Notes: generated from the letters alone by a model not told the origin. A DNA stretch of 64,000 nucleotides from Litorivivens lipolytica (GCF_014191715.1 NZ_JACHWY010000002.1:372001-436000); one strand, 5' to 3'. Shown: positions 47,455 to 57,080, counted from the first letter of the stretch. Numbers and translations are program-made.

Positions 47455-47488
47455 AAGCCCCGTCAGCGATGCTGGCGGGGCTTTTTTT
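47455..47488 (+). terminator. Intrinsic terminator after the EF-G gene
   Basis: 13-pair stem AAGCCCCGTCAGC / GCTGGCGGGGCTT with one G-U pair, a 3-base loop, then seven T (47482-47488). Upstream A residues suggest weaker use for the convergent DUF1214 gene. Confidence 0.95.
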
Positions 47489-47499
47489 ATGCCTTTGAA

Positions 47500-48615
47500 T
47501 CAGCGGAGCGAAGCCAGCTCTACCACCTCAGCCTGTGGGGTTTCCACCTCACCTTCTACCAGAAAGAAGCGCCAGAACATCAAACCCAGCACTCGCCCCT
47601 CGGTATCGATCCAATTCGGCAAGCCCGGATCTTCATGGGCGAGAATCATTTTAAAGCTGCCATCCGGCTCCAACTGGGTTTGCGCCCGGTTCAGCGATAC
47701 CGTGCGATTGCAGTAGTCATAGGTCTGCTGGTGGCGTGTCCACAAATCGAGGCTGCCAAAACGGCAGATGGGCCAGCGTCCGGTAATCACCAGCGCCTGA
47801 TGGGGCTCAAGGTAGTAGGGCGCCATTGAGTAATGCGCATCAAAGGCCGACAGACCGAAATCACCCGGCACCACCGGCTTGGGAAATTGATTGGGCGTCA
47901 ATGCCACGAACGCTGGTTGTTTCTCTACGTTTGCCATGGGCGGCATACCCAGCGTGCGGCTGCGTACAAACCCGGCAACGCGCTTTATGCCCTCAGCAAT
48001 GGACTGGTCGTTGGGAACGGCTGGCGCACGCTCGGGATTGATGGCGTCAATATACAGTGCCGGTTCTAACGCCGGGTCTCCCGCACCGCACTGTTTGTGT
48101 TCGAAGTAATGGCGCGTGGTGATACGGGAAGCTCCCTCGGGTAGCGGCAGCCAGTTGCGTTCGGCGGGCTCGCCGCCCAATCGCAGCTCGAACCAGCCGT
48201 TAGCATCGACATCAAATTGGGTGTCGTTAATGACACCGGCGGTCTTCGACGCCATACTGCCGTCTTCTGTACCCATTTCCACAGTAATCGAAACGTAGAC
48301 AGCCCCATTGATCTGACCACGCACCCGGTACTCATAATCGGCGCTAACCGGCGCATCAAAATAGATGGCGTCGCCATTGTCGCCGGTAAATTTGCGCCAG
48401 GGCGTCACAATGCGTCGGAACTGCGGGTAGGCCACATCGTTTTCAAACATGGTGGCCAGGCCGCCTTCAAGCACATGCATCAGCGAGCGATGCGCAGCCG
48501 CAACATCTTCGGGCGAGTGCAGGTTCCATTCCGGGCCGGCCCAGCGCTCGTCGATCTCTTCCAGTAGGTTAATCAAATCCCGCAGTGCCGAGCGGCTGGC
48601 AGTTTGCACAGTCAT
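47500..48615 (-). CDS. DUF1214 domain protein
   Basis: 371-aa cytoplasmic protein (no signal peptide). The N-terminal helical part is followed by a DUF1254/DUF1214-like beta region: DANGWFELRLGGEPAERNWLPLPEGA (~150) and the C-terminal SDCNR-type region YDYCNRTVSLNRAQTQLEPDG with GLPNWIDTEGRVLGLMFWRF. Function unknown; some relatives are annotated near lipid or steroid metabolism. AAGGAT stands 7 bases before the ATG. Palindromic half-sites lie just upstream (48642-48665). It converges on the EF-G gene. Confidence 0.75.
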   Translation of the reverse strand: MTVQTASRSALRDLINLLEEIDERWAGPEWNLHSPEDVAAAHRSLMHVLEGGLATMFENDVAYPQFRRIVTPWRKFTGDNGDAIYFDAPVSADYEYRVRGQINGAVYVSITVEMGTEDGSMASKTAGVINDTQFDVDANGWFELRLGGEPAERNWLPLPEGASRITTRHYFEHKQCGAGDPALEPALYIDAINPERAPAVPNDQSIAEGIKRVAGFVRSRTLGMPPMANVEKQPAFVALTPNQFPKPVVPGDFGLSAFDAHYSMAPYYLEPHQALVITGRWPICRFGSLDLWTRHQQTYDYCNRTVSLNRAQTQLEPDGSFKMILAHEDPGLPNWIDTEGRVLGLMFWRFFLVEGEVETPQAEVVELASLR

Positions 48616-48641
48616 TGCAAATATCCTTTTTGATTATGGTT

Positions 48642-48665
48642 GGTACAATTTACCGTATGGTATAC
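48642..48665. promoter_or_regulatory. Alternating half-sites upstream of the DUF1214 gene
   Basis: GGTA (48642), TACC (48651), GGTA (48659) and the palindrome GTATAC (48660-48665) form two overlapping dyads 27-50 bases before the DUF1214 start. Candidate site for a TetR-like repressor; none is encoded nearby. The rest of the 293-base gap to 48908 shows only a short AGGCC/GGCCT hairpin near 48827. Confidence 0.4.
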
Positions 48666-48908
48666 GCTTATTGGGCCTCGGGCGCAATACTTCAGCGAAA
48701 ATACGGATCTGTAGGCGGGAGAGTTCAATATCAGTCATCGCGCGGGCCCAACGCTAGCAGCCCCGCTGCGGCCTGTCGTCTGCCATTGTGGCAAATGCCG
48801 AGGAGAGGAATATACTCAAACAACGTAGGCCTGCTGCTGGCCTGCAATCAGTACCCGATTGCTTCAGCCTCGATAACCGATAAATGATGACGTTAATGGG
48901 TTGGTGAT

Positions 48909-50603
48909 ATGGAAAAAAGAAAAATAAAAGTCGGGTTATTGCTGGATACTTTCGAAGTGCCAGCGTGGGCAGCGAGACTGATCGAAAATATCGCTGCCAG
49001 TGATTTTGCTGAAATTACACTGGTCGTTCTAAATGACAACACAGAAGAAGTACCCGCACCTAACAAAGCACTTGTCAGCAAACTCATCAATAATCGCGAC
49101 CGCCTGGGATCGGTCGTCGTTAGAAAGCTGCTGGAAACAGCCTATTCAGCGCTAATTGAGCGCAATACCTACTTGCCCGATGCGAACCAGCCAATTAATT
49201 GCGAGTCCCTGATAAAGCATTGTCCCGTGATCAAGGCGAAAACACGTCGCACAACATGGTGCGACTATTTTTATGAGGATGACATCGAGGCAATAAGAAA
49301 CCTTGCCCCCGACCTGCTTTTCCGATGTGGATTCCGAATTCTGAAGGGCGACATCCTGAGCTGCGCCAAATACGGCGTCTGGTCATTTCATCATGGCGAC
49401 AACCTGACCAATCGGGGCGGGCCTGCGGGCTTTTGGGAATCCATGGAAAGCTGGCCGGAGACAGGCTCGATTCTGCAAATACTGACAGAAGATATCGATA
49501 ACGGTGCAGTTTTGTACCGATCGCACTCGTGCACCAACACAATGTCGGTGCACGACAACGTCAACAATTACTACTGGAAATCCCTGTCGTTTATGCAGCG
49601 TAAGATACGCGAGCTCTATGACAGGGGAGAAAGCGAGTTTTTTTCAGACGTTGCCTTTAATAACAGACACCCGGTCTTCTACTCGGAACGCCTGTACAGA
49701 CGCCCGACAAACCGCGAGCTCGCAAGACTGACTGTCAATAAAATCATCGAAAAAACAAAGCTCTTATATACAAACGCCTTCTTTCTCGATCAATGGATAC
49801 TGCTGTTTCACCTGAAAAATGAATTCTCATCCTCACTGTGGCGCTACCAAAAAATCATTCCCCCGAAAGACCGCTTCTGGGCTGACCCGCACGTGATCAG
49901 GAGGCATAACAAATATTACATTTTCATCGAAGAGTACCTTTATTCAACGCAAAAGGGGCATATCGCGGTCATGGAGATGGATGATGACGGATGCTACAGC
50001 GAGCCCGCCCCCATCCTTGAAGCTCCCTATCACCTCTCCTATCCCTTTGTTTTTGAGCACCACAATGAGCTTTACATGATTCCCGAGTCCGCCGAGAACA
50101 GAACCATCGAGCTCTACAAATGTGTTGAATTCCCTAGCAAGTGGGAATTCCAGATGAACCTAATGGAAGATGTTGAAGCCGTAGATACCACTATTTATTT
50201 CCAGAACAACAGATTCTGGATGTTTACCAACTTGGCTGAGAATGTCGGTGCGTCGACCTGGGATGAACTGTTTCTATTTTACTCAAACACCTTTCCTTCC
50301 AGAAACTGGACACCCCACCCGCAGAATCCGGTTGTCTCTGACTGCAAGTCAGCTCGGCCCGCTGGAAAGCTATTTCTTGAGAATGGCCGGTTGTACCGGC
50401 CGTCCCAGAACTGCTCACACCACTACGGTTACGGCTTCAATCTCAACGAGATAACCAGGCTCGACGACAAGGCTTATGCAGAAAATGTCGTCTCGCGGGT
50501 TAAACCTCATTGGGATCAACAAATTCGGGGTTGCCACACTTTTAACCGCGAACACTCACTGCACATCATCGATGCCATCTACAGGCGCCGAAAATACCTT
50601 TAA
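48909..50603 (+). CDS. Formyltransferase-like / GINT1-like fusion in polysaccharide locus
   Basis: 564-aa protein. Residues ~1-240 resemble formyltransferases (PDLLFRCGFRIL, then VWSFHHGDNLTNRGGPAGFWE with the catalytic-like His, and EDIDNGAVLYRS with the Asp). Residues ~290-564 resemble the GINT1 N-terminal/five-bladed propeller-like domain (FWADPHVIRRHNKYYIFIEEY, YPFVFEHHNELYMIPES, RPAGKLFLENGRLYRPSQNCS). A role in N-formylating or otherwise modifying an aminosugar of the polysaccharide fits the locus, but this is inference. First gene of the locus; composition is more A+T rich than upstream. Confidence 0.65.
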   Translation: MEKRKIKVGLLLDTFEVPAWAARLIENIAASDFAEITLVVLNDNTEEVPAPNKALVSKLINNRDRLGSVVVRKLLETAYSALIERNTYLPDANQPINCESLIKHCPVIKAKTRRTTWCDYFYEDDIEAIRNLAPDLLFRCGFRILKGDILSCAKYGVWSFHHGDNLTNRGGPAGFWESMESWPETGSILQILTEDIDNGAVLYRSHSCTNTMSVHDNVNNYYWKSLSFMQRKIRELYDRGESEFFSDVAFNNRHPVFYSERLYRRPTNRELARLTVNKIIEKTKLLYTNAFFLDQWILLFHLKNEFSSSLWRYQKIIPPKDRFWADPHVIRRHNKYYIFIEEYLYSTQKGHIAVMEMDDDGCYSEPAPILEAPYHLSYPFVFEHHNELYMIPESAENRTIELYKCVEFPSKWEFQMNLMEDVEAVDTTIYFQNNRFWMFTNLAENVGASTWDELFLFYSNTFPSRNWTPHPQNPVVSDCKSARPAGKLFLENGRLYRPSQNCSHHYGYGFNLNEITRLDDKAYAENVVSRVKPHWDQQIRGCHTFNREHSLHIIDAIYRRRKYL

Positions 50604-50776
50604 CGCTTCCTCAACACCAGCGATCACCACAATTCAGGTTTTTACCAGCAACAATTAGTATTTTTCCCTGTCGAGTCCCGCCGGGCAGGGTCCTACCATG
50701 GTGGAAAATCAGTCTCTTACTTTAAAGAGCGACAGGCAGCGCAGGTTTTTCGCGAGCCACGCAGGAAAAGCCATAC

Positions 50777-52735
50777 GTGAAATACAGAGCTGAGGTAGAC
50801 GGACTCCGGGCTTTGGCGGTTGTCCCGGTTATACTATTCCACGCTGGCTTTGAGCCTTTCAGCGGCGGCTATGTCGGTGTCGACGTCTTTTTCGTTATCA
50901 GTGGTTACCTCATTACCACTATCCTGATTGACGATATAGAAAACAACCGCTTTAGCGTTATCAATTTCTATGAGAGACGCGCTAGAAGGATCGTTCCGGC
51001 GCTCGCCTTTGTCATGCTGTGCTGCGTACCCTTTGCTTGGATGTGGATGCTGCCTCACCAGCTCAAGGACTTTTCCCAAAGCTTTATAGCCGTCACCTTA
51101 TTCTCGTCGAACGTTCTGTTTTGGTTGGAAAGCGACTATTTCGATGCCGCATCCGAAGAAAAACCACTGTTGCATACTTGGAGCTTGGCGGTTGAGGAGC
51201 AGTACTACGTCCTATTCCCTATCTTCCTGTTTTTATGCTGGAAAACAGGAAAGAACCGCACCTTTTGGATAATCGTTGTCATCGCCGCCATGAGCTTTCT
51301 GCTCAGCGAGTGGAGTTCCCGAAACCATCCCGCCGCTAATTTCTACCTTGCTCCGACCAGAGCCTGGGAGCTTTTTGCCGGATCCATCACAGCCTTTATT
51401 GCGCAAAGGCACGGCGTACGGACTAACAACCTACTCTCCAGTATCGGGATGGCGGCCATCGTCACCGCTATCTTTGCCTACGATCATACAACACCGTTCC
51501 CGGGTGTCTACGCGCTGCTACCGGTTCTTGGTACGGTATTGGTGATACTGTTCGCGACCCGGCACACCCTGGTCGGGGCCGTTCTCAACATTCGCATCGT
51601 GGTCGGAATCGGCTTGATAAGTTACAGCGCCTATCTCTGGCATCAGCCGCTTCTTGCATTTGCACGAATCAGATCCATCGAGCTACCAAGCCAAACTCTG
51701 ATGACAGTGTTAGCTGCGCTGTCACTGGTTCTCGCGTCGTTCAGCTACCGCTATGTTGAACAGCCTTTTAGAAACAAACGCACTTGCTCCCGCTCCTTCA
51801 TTTTTTCCTCGTCAGCTGCAGTGGCCGTGCTATGCCTTGGGCTGGGCGCAAGCGGATATTTTACCAAGGGACTACCCACGCGATTCCAGCAGGAGCTTTT
51901 TGTTAATTGGGAAGACACCGACCGCTGTACCAAACAGGGGGTCAGATCCGAGACCGAGCTCGCAGAGATCACCGGCGACTGCTTTCCCTCAACAGTTGAC
52001 AAAAAATACATTTTGATCGGCGACTCACATGCAGAAACTGTGAGCAAGCCCCTGCGTAGAGTGATCGAGGCGAATAACGGCGCGCTCATTACCTTGATCG
52101 ATAAAGGTTGCCTGCCCATCCCCGGCACATCAAGATACCCGATCCAGAAAAACTGCATCTTTGCCAAAGACTTGTTCTGGCGAATCGCAAACCAGACCGA
52201 CGCGACCGTCATTTTGTCGGCGCGCTGGCGCCTCTATTTCGAAGGCACCCGCTACAACAACGGCGAGGGCGGCGTCGAATACGGCGACAACTGGGCGAAC
52301 TACGTTTTCGACAACACGGCGCGGGATATCTACCAGTACACGCGCGACGAACTGATTGATCTCGCCCTGAAAAACCCCGTAGTTATCCTGTCACAGATAC
52401 CCGAAACCGGCTGGAAAGTTCCGGAAGTGGTAGCCAAGTACCGCAAATACAGAAATGAGAACAGTGTTACCGTGAGCACCAGCTATGAGATTTACCTTGA
52501 AAAAAACAGACAGGTCAATCGCTGGCTCAGAGAATTAGAATCCCATGAGACGATTTCAGTATTGCGCACCGAAGATATCGTGTGTGACTTCAGTACAATG
52601 CGCTGCGCCAACGCCAGAAACGGAGTATCCCTTTACCGGGACAACAACCATCCAAGTCCACGATACGCGGCGATGATTGCGCAGAAATTCAAGGATTTGT
52701 ATCTTCATAAGAATAGCGCCGTTGACACGCTATAG
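50777..52735 (+). CDS. OafA/YrhL-type O-acyltransferase with SGNH domain
   Basis: 652-aa membrane acyltransferase. The acyltransferase-3 domain (~1-340) has YRAEVDGLRALAVVPVILFHAGF, the FFVISGYLITT motif and WSLAVEEQYYVLFP, with about ten helices. A C-terminal periplasmic SGNH domain (~380-650) has block I IGDSHAET and block V NNHPSPRY, with the Asp and His of the triad. Such proteins O-acetylate surface polysaccharide. GTG start with AGGAAAAG upstream. Confidence 0.9.
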   Translation: MKYRAEVDGLRALAVVPVILFHAGFEPFSGGYVGVDVFFVISGYLITTILIDDIENNRFSVINFYERRARRIVPALAFVMLCCVPFAWMWMLPHQLKDFSQSFIAVTLFSSNVLFWLESDYFDAASEEKPLLHTWSLAVEEQYYVLFPIFLFLCWKTGKNRTFWIIVVIAAMSFLLSEWSSRNHPAANFYLAPTRAWELFAGSITAFIAQRHGVRTNNLLSSIGMAAIVTAIFAYDHTTPFPGVYALLPVLGTVLVILFATRHTLVGAVLNIRIVVGIGLISYSAYLWHQPLLAFARIRSIELPSQTLMTVLAALSLVLASFSYRYVEQPFRNKRTCSRSFIFSSSAAVAVLCLGLGASGYFTKGLPTRFQQELFVNWEDTDRCTKQGVRSETELAEITGDCFPSTVDKKYILIGDSHAETVSKPLRRVIEANNGALITLIDKGCLPIPGTSRYPIQKNCIFAKDLFWRIANQTDATVILSARWRLYFEGTRYNNGEGGVEYGDNWANYVFDNTARDIYQYTRDELIDLALKNPVVILSQIPETGWKVPEVVAKYRKYRNENSVTVSTSYEIYLEKNRQVNRWLRELESHETISVLRTEDIVCDFSTMRCANARNGVSLYRDNNHPSPRYAAMIAQKFKDLYLHKNSAVDTL

Positions 52736-53048
52736 TGTGACGCGCTTTGAACCAGCCTGTCTTTCCTGACGAACAGATTCCGCTGACCCCCCACCCGATA
52801 ACACAGCCCGACGAAGGTGTATCAGGGAATTACCTAGGCAGCTTTCAGGCTTTCCCCTGATCGCGACAACTCGGTATGTAACTTATTCTCTAAATCTCGG
52901 GGGGAATCGGTTAACTACTAACCAGGAAGATTTCCAGAAAGCGCCGCCACGCAAGGACGCGACAACAGACAATACCAAGGCGCAGAGCACAAACCCAAAC
53001 CCAAACCATAGACTAGCCGAAGCCAAAAATGGCCGAAGGGGCGAAGCT
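52736..53048 (+). promoter_or_regulatory. Leader region upstream of the antiterminator gene
   Basis: A 313-base non-coding stretch. It contains a long-range hairpin ATCAGGG (52821-52827) / CCCTGAT (52855-52861) and a short hairpin GGTTA-ACTAC-TAACC (52909-52923), preceded by GGGGGG. No ops or JUMPstart consensus is visible. It probably holds the promoter of the export operon and may be a loading site for the NusG-like protein; no -35/-10 pair is convincing. Confidence 0.4.
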
Positions 53049-53642
53049 TTGCCGGTAACTAATCATCGAGACAGCAACTTCTACTTGGACGACAGCAAAA
53101 CTGCACTTTCTGAACTGGGTGAAAACGAAGCTGCTTGGCACGTCGTCTGGACCCGCAGCAACTGTGAGCACTTGGTGTCCGACCTGCTGGAAGCAAAAGG
53201 CTACGAGGTCTTCCTTCCACTCATTGAAGAATGGCGAATGCCAACCAAAACCAATTCCGGTCGGCCTGTAGGGCTGGCATCCAACCCCATGTTCAAGGGC
53301 TACCTTTTCGTCAAACACTGCATAGACAGAGAGGCGTTTTTGGATATTTCCAACACCAGAGGCGTTGCCCACCTGCTGGGTTCTCGCTGGAATGCCTTGG
53401 CGCGCGTGCCCGAGGAGGAAATACAGTCCATAAAATGCCTGATGAACAGCCAACTGCCGCTAATGCCACACCCCTACCTTGAAAAAGGTGACAAAGTGTT
53501 GATTACCCGCGGAATGCTTGCCAACACCAACGGCATTTTAACTGAGAAATCCAATGAAAAAGGAATTTTCGTTGTCTCCATCTCGTTGCTCAAAAGTAGT
53601 GTTGCTGTCAGTGTTGACTACAACGATTTGATACCCGTATGA
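53049..53642 (+). CDS. NusG/RfaH-like transcription antiterminator
   Basis: 197-aa NusG-family paralogue. NGN domain from ~27 (AAWHVVWTRSNCEHLVSDLLEAKGYEVFLP) with the core NPMFKGYLFVK (~80), and a C-terminal KOW-like part (EKGDKVLITRGMLANTNGIL). Such paralogues switch on long polysaccharide operons. TTG start, set by AGGGG 7 bases upstream and the absence of any in-frame ATG or GTG near by. The stop overlaps the next ATG (ATGA). It probably acts on its own operon. Confidence 0.85.
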   Translation: MPVTNHRDSNFYLDDSKTALSELGENEAAWHVVWTRSNCEHLVSDLLEAKGYEVFLPLIEEWRMPTKTNSGRPVGLASNPMFKGYLFVKHCIDREAFLDISNTRGVAHLLGSRWNALARVPEEEIQSIKCLMNSQLPLMPHPYLEKGDKVLITRGMLANTNGILTEKSNEKGIFVVSISLLKSSVAVSVDYNDLIPV

Positions 53643-54826
53643 CGCTGACAAAGAAGACAAAATCGTCCTCGGCAACGCGTCGCGCAGGTATCGCAATGGT
53701 GCTCGCAGCAATAGACCTACCTATGCTCGCTTGGGCTGACGGAGGCTACTATCTTGAACCCTCCCTGTCTGTCTACACGATCTACGACGACAATATCTTC
53801 TATACATTTACTGACGAGGAATCCTCGCACATTGCGCGTTATAGCCCCTCCTTGGGTTTGGGTTATGAGCAGTCAATACTGAACTGGAATGTCGTCTACC
53901 GTATCGATTTGGAAGATTATATAGATAACGACAACATCAGTGACGGCGTTATAAGGCGGTTCGCCGACACGTCTCTGCATTATCAACCAATCCCCCGGTT
54001 AATATTGAGCGGCGACGTCAGGTATACCAAGACAGATACACCTGCCGATTTGACGCTAGTGCCTGGCGGATCGGTGAGAGGTTCCCTGCAGGAGCGGACC
54101 AATGTCAAGCGAATCTCCTTCAACCCTTCGGTGACCTACCGACTTTCACCTACGGCCACTGGAATCCTGTCCTACATCCGCACCGAAGATAGCATCTCCA
54201 GCCTGCTTGAGACCGATATCCGGCGCATGGCAATCGAAATGCAGCATGCAATCACATCCAAAACGTCTATCTTGTACGGCTACTTTGAACGCGAGGTTCG
54301 CTACGATGAATCTCCATCTTCCTCGAGTAGTGCGGACAATGCATCGAGCGAAAGTTCTGGTACTACCTGGGTCGGCCTCTCACGTGATTTGACACCGACT
54401 ATCGTCGCGAGCGTGCGCGGCGGGAGCAGATCCGCGAATGGTAGAAGCAGCCCCTACTGGACGCTTAGCATTGAGAAAGACTATCGCCGGGGAGAAGCCG
54501 TGCTAGCTTTTGAGCGTAATGAAACTACCGCCCCCGGAACTACCGACAGTCAGGAATTTGAGACTGTAAATGCAACGATTGTGCATAAGTATGGATTGAA
54601 CTGGGTCACCACGATCACACCGAGTTACGCGAAAATCACTCAGCGTTCGGGATCGCAGAAAATCTACCGTCTGGCGATAAGTTCTAACTACCGGTTTAAC
54701 GAGTTCTGGTCACTGACCGCGTCCTACGAACGCAATCACCAGCCTATTGAATTCTCGGAAGCCGATGACGAATCCATTGATCGAAATGTCGCGCTTATTG
54801 GCATCACTTACATTTATCCGAAGTGA
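53639..54826 (+). CDS. Outer-membrane beta-barrel protein of the polysaccharide locus
   Basis: 395-aa protein with a weak signal peptide (~1-33, ending LAWADGG) and an alternating beta-strand pattern to the C-terminus. It resembles the outer-membrane beta-barrel proteins found in exosortase/PEP-CTERM-type polysaccharide loci (TIGR03016-like). Repeated YDDNIFYT and LxxSxxxRY strands and a Ser-rich external loop (SPSSSSSADNASSESSG) are visible. Likely takes part in polymer passage through the outer membrane. Coupled to the antiterminator gene by ATGA overlap. Confidence 0.7.
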   Translation: MTLTKKTKSSSATRRAGIAMVLAAIDLPMLAWADGGYYLEPSLSVYTIYDDNIFYTFTDEESSHIARYSPSLGLGYEQSILNWNVVYRIDLEDYIDNDNISDGVIRRFADTSLHYQPIPRLILSGDVRYTKTDTPADLTLVPGGSVRGSLQERTNVKRISFNPSVTYRLSPTATGILSYIRTEDSISSLLETDIRRMAIEMQHAITSKTSILYGYFEREVRYDESPSSSSSADNASSESSGTTWVGLSRDLTPTIVASVRGGSRSANGRSSPYWTLSIEKDYRRGEAVLAFERNETTAPGTTDSQEFETVNATIVHKYGLNWVTTITPSYAKITQRSGSQKIYRLAISSNYRFNEFWSLTASYERNHQPIEFSEADDESIDRNVALIGITYIYPK

Positions 54827-54896
54827 GCATAACGTGCGTAGCTTGATATCGTGAAAAGTCGAGCTGATCTCACGCACGCCGAATTGGAAGATGCAA

Positions 54897-55517
54897 ATGC
54901 CTTCGTTTCGCGGGGCTGCCATGAAAATTAATACTGTATCGATAGCGCTCATTATTCTAGCTATCGCGTTCTCGGGTTGCTCGACCACAAACACCACTAA
55001 GGCCTCAAGTAACAACCAAGCCATAGCCGACCGTTATCACATCGGTGCCTCTGACGTGCTGACAATAAACGTTTGGAACCGTTCCAATCTTGATCGCAGT
55101 GTCACAGTCAGGCCGGACGGGAAGATATCCTTTCCTCTGGTCGGTGATATCTACGTCGCCGGCCTGCAACCGACGGAGCTCCAATTAGCTCTGGAGGAAG
55201 CGCTACGTAAATACATGAAAGTTATTCCCGGGGAGGTTTCCGTCACCGTGGACGAAGTCCATAGCTATAAGGTGTCGGTTCTCGGTGAAGTACGTGCGCC
55301 CGGGCGATTCGAGTTCCAAACTCAGGTGTCGATTCTGGAAGCACTCGCGCAGGCCGGCGGTCTGACTGAATTTGCGACCCGCGACCGGATTCTGATTATA
55401 CGAAACTATCTGGGAAACAAAGAGGATATTGTCTTCGATTACCAGAAGGCGGCAAAGCTAAGGGGAGGCAGCGATCCCTTAATGCTGCTGCCGGGCGACG
55501 TGGTACTTGTGCCCTGA
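54897..55517 (+). CDS. Wza-like polysaccharide export lipoprotein
   Basis: About 206 aa. Lipobox AFSGC near residue 28; Poly_export domain (YHIGASDVLTINVW...VRPDGKISFPLVGDI) and one SLBB domain (VLGEVRAPGRFEF...SILEALAQAGGLT). Forms the outer-membrane/periplasmic export channel with the chain-length protein encoded next. Short, without Wza's extra SLBB domain, as in single-SLBB export proteins. Start chosen at 54897, where GGAAG stands 6 bases upstream; ATGs at 54891 and 54921 are alternatives. Confidence 0.92.
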   Translation: MPSFRGAAMKINTVSIALIILAIAFSGCSTTNTTKASSNNQAIADRYHIGASDVLTINVWNRSNLDRSVTVRPDGKISFPLVGDIYVAGLQPTELQLALEEALRKYMKVIPGEVSVTVDEVHSYKVSVLGEVRAPGRFEFQTQVSILEALAQAGGLTEFATRDRILIIRNYLGNKEDIVFDYQKAAKLRGGSDPLMLLPGDVVLVP

Positions 55518-55571
55518 AAGACCGATTAGGCACTGGTTCGGCACTAGCGATAATTTGACTGAGACTCGATC

Positions 55572-57080
55572 ATGACCGCGAACGAAGACTCGCTTTTTGA
55601 AACACTGCTAGATCAATGGAAGCGGCAGAAGTGTCTTATTGCAGCTGTATTCATCCTTATTGTGTCTGTTTTTGGGAGTTTGATAGTGACCCTGCCGTCA
55701 TTGTATCGCTCTTCTACGACCATTCTGTTTGGTGAAGGAAATATCGCAACATCGATGGTGAAGAGCGGGGCGGGCAATGAACTCGAAATGCGACTTGGCG
55801 TTATTCAGCAAGCAGTATTGAGCCGGTCTCAGCTGCAGGAAATCATTACTAAGTTTGACCTGTACTCTCCATGGCGAGGAAAGGCCTCACCAGAGCTGCT
55901 AATCGAGCGCATGAGAAAGGATATAAAAATACAGAAAAGAACCTCTACCCAACCGCAGTGGGGCCAGAACTCTACCTATGCCATCACTATAACCTACCAG
56001 GGCTGGGACGCTGACGTCGTCGCGGCAGTAACCAATGATCTCGCCGACAGATTCCGATCCGAAAACGAGCGTATCCGCATCAGTCAGGCATCAAACACTG
56101 CAGCGTTTATTCGCCAGGAACTCGAAGCCGCCAGAAACGAATTTATCAACCAGGAACTGCGAATAAACGCCTTTAGAAATGATCATATTGGCAAGCTTCC
56201 CGAGCAGCAGCAAATGAACTTGGCGACGCTGGAACGACTGAATGCAGACCTTAGGCTGAACCGAGAGCGGCAATTGCAGATGCTGAAAGAGCGCTCGGTA
56301 CTGGTAGCAAGCGATTCAAGCAGTGTCGATATCTCTGGACCATTGAGGCTTCAGAAACTCAAGGCCGAGCTTGCCAACCTGCGAACCAGCTACAAGGAGA
56401 CCTACCCCGGTATACTTCGGCTTAAAAATGAGATTCATTCTCTGAGTATCGAACTCGGTATTGATCCAGATGCGAGTTATATTGACAAGAACGAAGCCAA
56501 CGCCATCGATAAGACCGACCTCGAGCTTAACACCTTGCGTCAGGAAGAGCGTAGGCTCAACGACACCATACAAGCCACGATGCGCCGGATAGAGAGCGCT
56601 CCGAAGATCGATCAGCAACTCAAGCAGTTCGCCTACGACTACGAAATAGCCAAAGAACGCTATCTGTCTTTGCAAAAGAAACACCAGGAGGCCCAGTTGG
56701 CTGAATCGCTGGAGGCTGAGCAGAACCAGCAAATACGAGTTGTAGACGCAGCGATTCCAGCTGCATTCCCCGCCGCACCCAACAAGGCAGCACTGTTACT
56801 TATAACTTTGATTGTAGGCCTTGCAGTCGCGGGAAACGCCGCATTTATGTCAGATCAGGCTGATCGAAGCTTCCACTCGACTGCCTCGATCCGTCAGTTT
56901 ACGAATGTTCCGCTGCTGGCGAGTATTAATACGATCCCGGCACGAGTCGATCATATCGAAGCGTCGGCCCGCAATTCGGTAGCTGCAGTGAGCTTTCTAG
57001 CTGTGGTCGTAATACTGTCGGTCGTAGCTTACGAGGCCGGGAAAGGGGCACAAAATCTCGTCTGGATACTGGCTGGTTAG
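55572..57080 (+). CDS. Wzz/GumC-like polysaccharide chain-length and export protein
   Basis: 502-aa inner-membrane polysaccharide co-polymerase. Transmembrane helix ~17-40, a large periplasmic part with long coiled coils (~160-400, e.g. LEAARNEFINQELRINAFRN and the GNVR-like KIDQQLKQFAYDYEIAKERY), a helix ~410-430 and an extra hydrophobic segment at the C-terminus (~475-495). Links the Wza-like channel to synthesis and, with the ATPase encoded next, sets chain length. Sits 54 bases after the Wza-like gene. Confidence 0.9.
   Translation: MTANEDSLFETLLDQWKRQKCLIAAVFILIVSVFGSLIVTLPSLYRSSTTILFGEGNIATSMVKSGAGNELEMRLGVIQQAVLSRSQLQEIITKFDLYSPWRGKASPELLIERMRKDIKIQKRTSTQPQWGQNSTYAITITYQGWDADVVAAVTNDLADRFRSENERIRISQASNTAAFIRQELEAARNEFINQELRINAFRNDHIGKLPEQQQMNLATLERLNADLRLNRERQLQMLKERSVLVASDSSSVDISGPLRLQKLKAELANLRTSYKETYPGILRLKNEIHSLSIELGIDPDASYIDKNEANAIDKTDLELNTLRQEERRLNDTIQATMRRIESAPKIDQQLKQFAYDYEIAKERYLSLQKKHQEAQLAESLEAEQNQQIRVVDAAIPAAFPAAPNKAALLLITLIVGLAVAGNAAFMSDQADRSFHSTASIRQFTNVPLLASINTIPARVDHIEASARNSVAAVSFLAVVVILSVVAYEAGKGAQNLVWILAG

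Noticed and set aside
48616-48908. JUMPstart/ops element at the left end of the polysaccharide locus
   Set aside because: Only GGCGGGAG is found; the ops core GGCGGTAGC is absent here and also in 52736-53048.
53029-53031. ATG as start of the NusG-like gene
   Set aside because: It is out of frame with the NGN domain by two bases; the TTG at 53049 is in frame and has a ribosome site.
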